Source: Candidatus Protochlamydia naegleriophila (GTDB lineage: Bacteria; Chlamydiota; Chlamydiia; Chlamydiales; Parachlamydiaceae). Taken from it: DNA of 64,000 nt. The translations under genes and the position numbers were made by a program. Numbering within the stretch: the stretch's first letter is position 1; each line of letters opens with the position of its first letter. The stretch is taken from NCBI RefSeq assembly GCF_001499655.1, contig NZ_LN879502.1:2108001-2172000 (forward strand). Direction: 5' to 3'. Shown in pieces: positions 62,249 to 64,000 of this stretch. Under the pieces are notes generated by a model. That model was not told the DNA's origin and made no database searches. It saw nothing but the letters and a program-made list of their open reading frames with translations.

Positions 62249-63748
62249 TTAATTTGTCGCAGGAATAGAAGCCAGATGGCGCACCTGCTTAATCAATTGA
62301 ATCTTCATGTCGTAAAGATTCTTTTCCATCCCCACAAAATAGACGTGAGGATTGAGAAAACGCTTGATCCCCACATGGAAATGCTTAAGCTCTTGCTGGG
62401 TATGCTTCCTTATGTCCTGCAAGCTTGGAAGGTCGTAGATGCATTCGCCGTCCCTAAAAATAGGCACTAGCAAGTCCTTACTATGGGTTCCTCTCTTGAG
62501 CTGACGCTCTTTGGTTGGATCTAAAGGATCTACCATGCGGCTCCCCTCTTTAAGAGGCATTTGCATGTCGTAGATAACATCAGCCACATTTTCCTTATCT
62601 GAATAAATGCGTTTGACTTGCAAAATACCCGGATTGGAGACTTTTAACATTTGCTCGGACAGCTTTAGCTTATATTTCCATGCCTGGCCTTGATCGCGAA
62701 TTGCAGATAGCTTATAAACCCCGTCAAGAGCCGGTTGATCTTTCGCCGTCACGAGGTTGGTTCCAACGCCCCACACATTGATTTGAGCCCCCTGCCTCTT
62801 TAGCTCGCTAATGATCGTCTCATCCAGTTCGTTGCTTGCCACAATCACAGCGTCGTTAAAGCCGGCTTGATTGAGCAATTCACGGCTTTTAATGCTTAAA
62901 TCGGCCAAATCACCTGAATCTAAGCGGATACCAAGCATTTTTTTGCCTTGACTTTTCAACCAGACTCCTACTTCAATCGCCTTTTTGACACCTTCAAGGG
63001 TATCGTAAGTATCTACTAAAAAGACGCAATTATCTGGCATGGCTTCAGCATACGACTTGAAAGCCTCTAATTCATCATCAAATACCATGATCCAACTATG
63101 CGAATGGGTTCCTCTGACCGGAATTCCGAAGAGTTTACCTGCAAGCACGTTGGAGGTTGAATCGCATCCACCAATATAAGCAGCACGGCTCGCTGTCAAG
63201 GCACCGTCGATTCCTTGAGCCCTTCGCATTCCAAACTCAAGCACCGAATCATCTTTGGCAGCCAAGCAGATTCTAGCCGCTTTAGTCGCGATCAGAGTCG
63301 GAAAATTGATTAAATTGAGAAGCGGGGTTTCTAAGATCTGACACTCGATTAATGGACCCTGAATGCGCAAAATTGGCTCATAGGGGAATACGGCAGTACC
63401 TTCTGGAACAGCATCCACCTGCCCGGTAAACTTCAATGTCGATAAGTAATCTAAAAAAGCAGGCGGAAAATGGGGCTTGCCGTCAGCCCCTTGCAATTGC
63501 TCTAAATAAGCCAAGTCGGATGCATCAAAATGAAATTTCTCCAAAAAGTCGACAACGGCCTCAAGCCCTGCCGCAATGGTAAAGCCTCCCTGGAAAGGAG
63601 CTCTGCGAAAAAACAGGTGAAAAACGGATTCTTTTTTGTTTAAACCCATTTTCCAATAGCCATAAGACATGGTGAGTTGATAAAGATCTGTCAGCAAAGC
63701 AAGCGACTGATCGTAGAGGTGAGGAATAGAAGGATTAGAATGAACCAT
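62249..63748 (-). CDS. pncB: Nicotinate phosphoribosyltransferase
   Basis: 499 aa. [19 protein letters not shown] is the family N-terminus; [32 protein letters not shown] (autophosphorylated His region), [13 protein letters not shown] and [17 protein letters not shown] follow. It makes nicotinate mononucleotide. Expected length for the long bacterial PncB2-like form. Operon with pncA suggests the organism can use nicotinamide from the host in addition to any NAD import. Confidence 0.94.
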   Translation of the reverse strand: MVHSNPSIPHLYDQSLALLTDLYQLTMSYGYWKMGLNKKESVFHLFFRRAPFQGGFTIAAGLEAVVDFLEKFHFDASDLAYLEQLQGADGKPHFPPAFLDYLSTLKFTGQVDAVPEGTAVFPYEPILRIQGPLIECQILETPLLNLINFPTLIATKAARICLAAKDDSVLEFGMRRAQGIDGALTASRAAYIGGCDSTSNVLAGKLFGIPVRGTHSHSWIMVFDDELEAFKSYAEAMPDNCVFLVDTYDTLEGVKKAIEVGVWLKSQGKKMLGIRLDSGDLADLSIKSRELLNQAGFNDAVIVASNELDETIISELKRQGAQINVWGVGTNLVTAKDQPALDGVYKLSAIRDQGQAWKYKLKLSEQMLKVSNPGILQVKRIYSDKENVADVIYDMQMPLKEGSRMVDPLDPTKERQLKRGTHSKDLLVPIFRDGECIYDLPSLQDIRKHTQQELKHFHVGIKRFLNPHVYFVGMEKNLYDMKIQLIKQVRHLASIPATN

Positions 63749-63751
63749 GCG

Positions 63752-64000
63752 CTATTGACCATTTCCTTGTTTTAACAATGCTGCTTTGCGGCGCTCTAAA
63801 TGATCAATGTGTGCTTTTAGCTGCCGCTCTTGCTCTTTTAAGTCTTTAATTTCTTGAACTTCACGGCTATAGGCCTGCCAATCGGCAATCATGTATCCTT
63901 GTCCCTCAACTTCGTCATTAAGCTCTTTCACTTGCATCTCGTGCATTTTTTTCTTAAGAATCGTTAACTTTTGTTCAATCTCGCCCAATTGCTGCGACGT
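63752..64000 (-). CDS. Hypothetical coiled-coil protein (partial)
   Basis: The frame is open to the window edge, so the N-terminus is probably outside. The visible part is charged and helical (TILKKKMHEMQVKELNDEVE, EIKDLKEQERQLKAHIDHLE), a likely coiled coil. The 3' end is 3 nt upstream of pncB, so it is in the same transcript. Function unknown. Confidence 0.6.
   Translation of the reverse strand, partial: TSQQLGEIEQKLTILKKKMHEMQVKELNDEVEGQGYMIADWQAYSREVQEIKDLKEQERQLKAHIDHLERRKAALLKQGNGQ

Overview
The window reads as chromosome of an environmental (amoeba-associated) chlamydia, most like the Parachlamydiaceae. The main evidence is a chlamydia/rickettsia-type ATP/ADP translocase (14.4-15.9 kb), a bioB-bioF-bioD order, a DUF2608 exported HAD protein, several proteins of uncertain function with paired hydrophobic segments, and two candidate cysteine-protease-fold effectors. 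The lineage is inferred from gene content only.

Layout. 0-2.5 kb: biotin operon (bioB, bioF, partial bioD) on the minus strand, divergent from a winged-helix/DUF6314 protein. 3.8-5.9 kb: a macro-domain protein with a membrane N-terminus, a YiiD-type thioesterase and a GNAT acetyltransferase. 6-14.3 kb: mostly small-molecule metabolism: exported YVTN beta-propeller, alpha/beta hydrolase, nucleoside phosphorylase, nitroreductase, aldehyde dehydrogenase with its DUF779 partner, and an mhqO-mhqD-like pair. 14.4-24.7 kb: nucleotide translocase, DUF2608, LysR regulator, Dps, flavin monooxygenase, exported glycosyltransferase and methyltransferase, Asp/Glu racemase, a 39-codon His-rich peptide gene and a cupin. 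24.8-34.2 kb: ATP-dependent DNA ligase with its MBL-fold exonuclease, APH kinase, flavin reductase, a MazG-like/HIT fusion, a kinase, a second protein with the macro protein's N-terminal module, a decayed AHSA1 pseudogene, a CsbD-TM-BON fusion, EpmC and YqeY.

34.4-39.7 kb is the most intriguing stretch. It holds a candidate YopT-like (C58) protein, a small ORF, a membrane protein apparently split by a one-base change in an A7 run, a candidate YopJ-like (C55) protein and a small membrane protein. It looks like a cluster of host-directed proteins. 40.2-50.8 kb is a stress and storage-carbohydrate cluster: small membrane peptide, CsbD, BON protein, Zn-alcohol dehydrogenase, SDR, DUF6496, Nei-like glycosylase, GlgX, amylo-alpha-1,6-glucosidase and TreZ. 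The tightly packed dehydrogenase/DUF6496/glycosylase set resembles general-stress sets of free-living bacteria and may be acquired.

53.1-58.5 kb is a small, decayed genomic island. It is bounded by an intact CAT-anticodon tRNA gene and a tRNA-derived fragment. It contains a truncated tyrosine recombinase fused at its breakpoint to the remains of an AbiEi antitoxin gene, an intact AbiEii toxin gene, and TspO and DUF2867 genes bracketed by a 130-bp duplicated abiEii tail. 58.5-64 kb returns to backbone: S10 carboxypeptidase, hypothetical proteins, DUF167, and the NAD-salvage pair pncB-pncA. Protein starts were moved from the longest ORF to the best Shine-Dalgarno-supported codon where one was visible.
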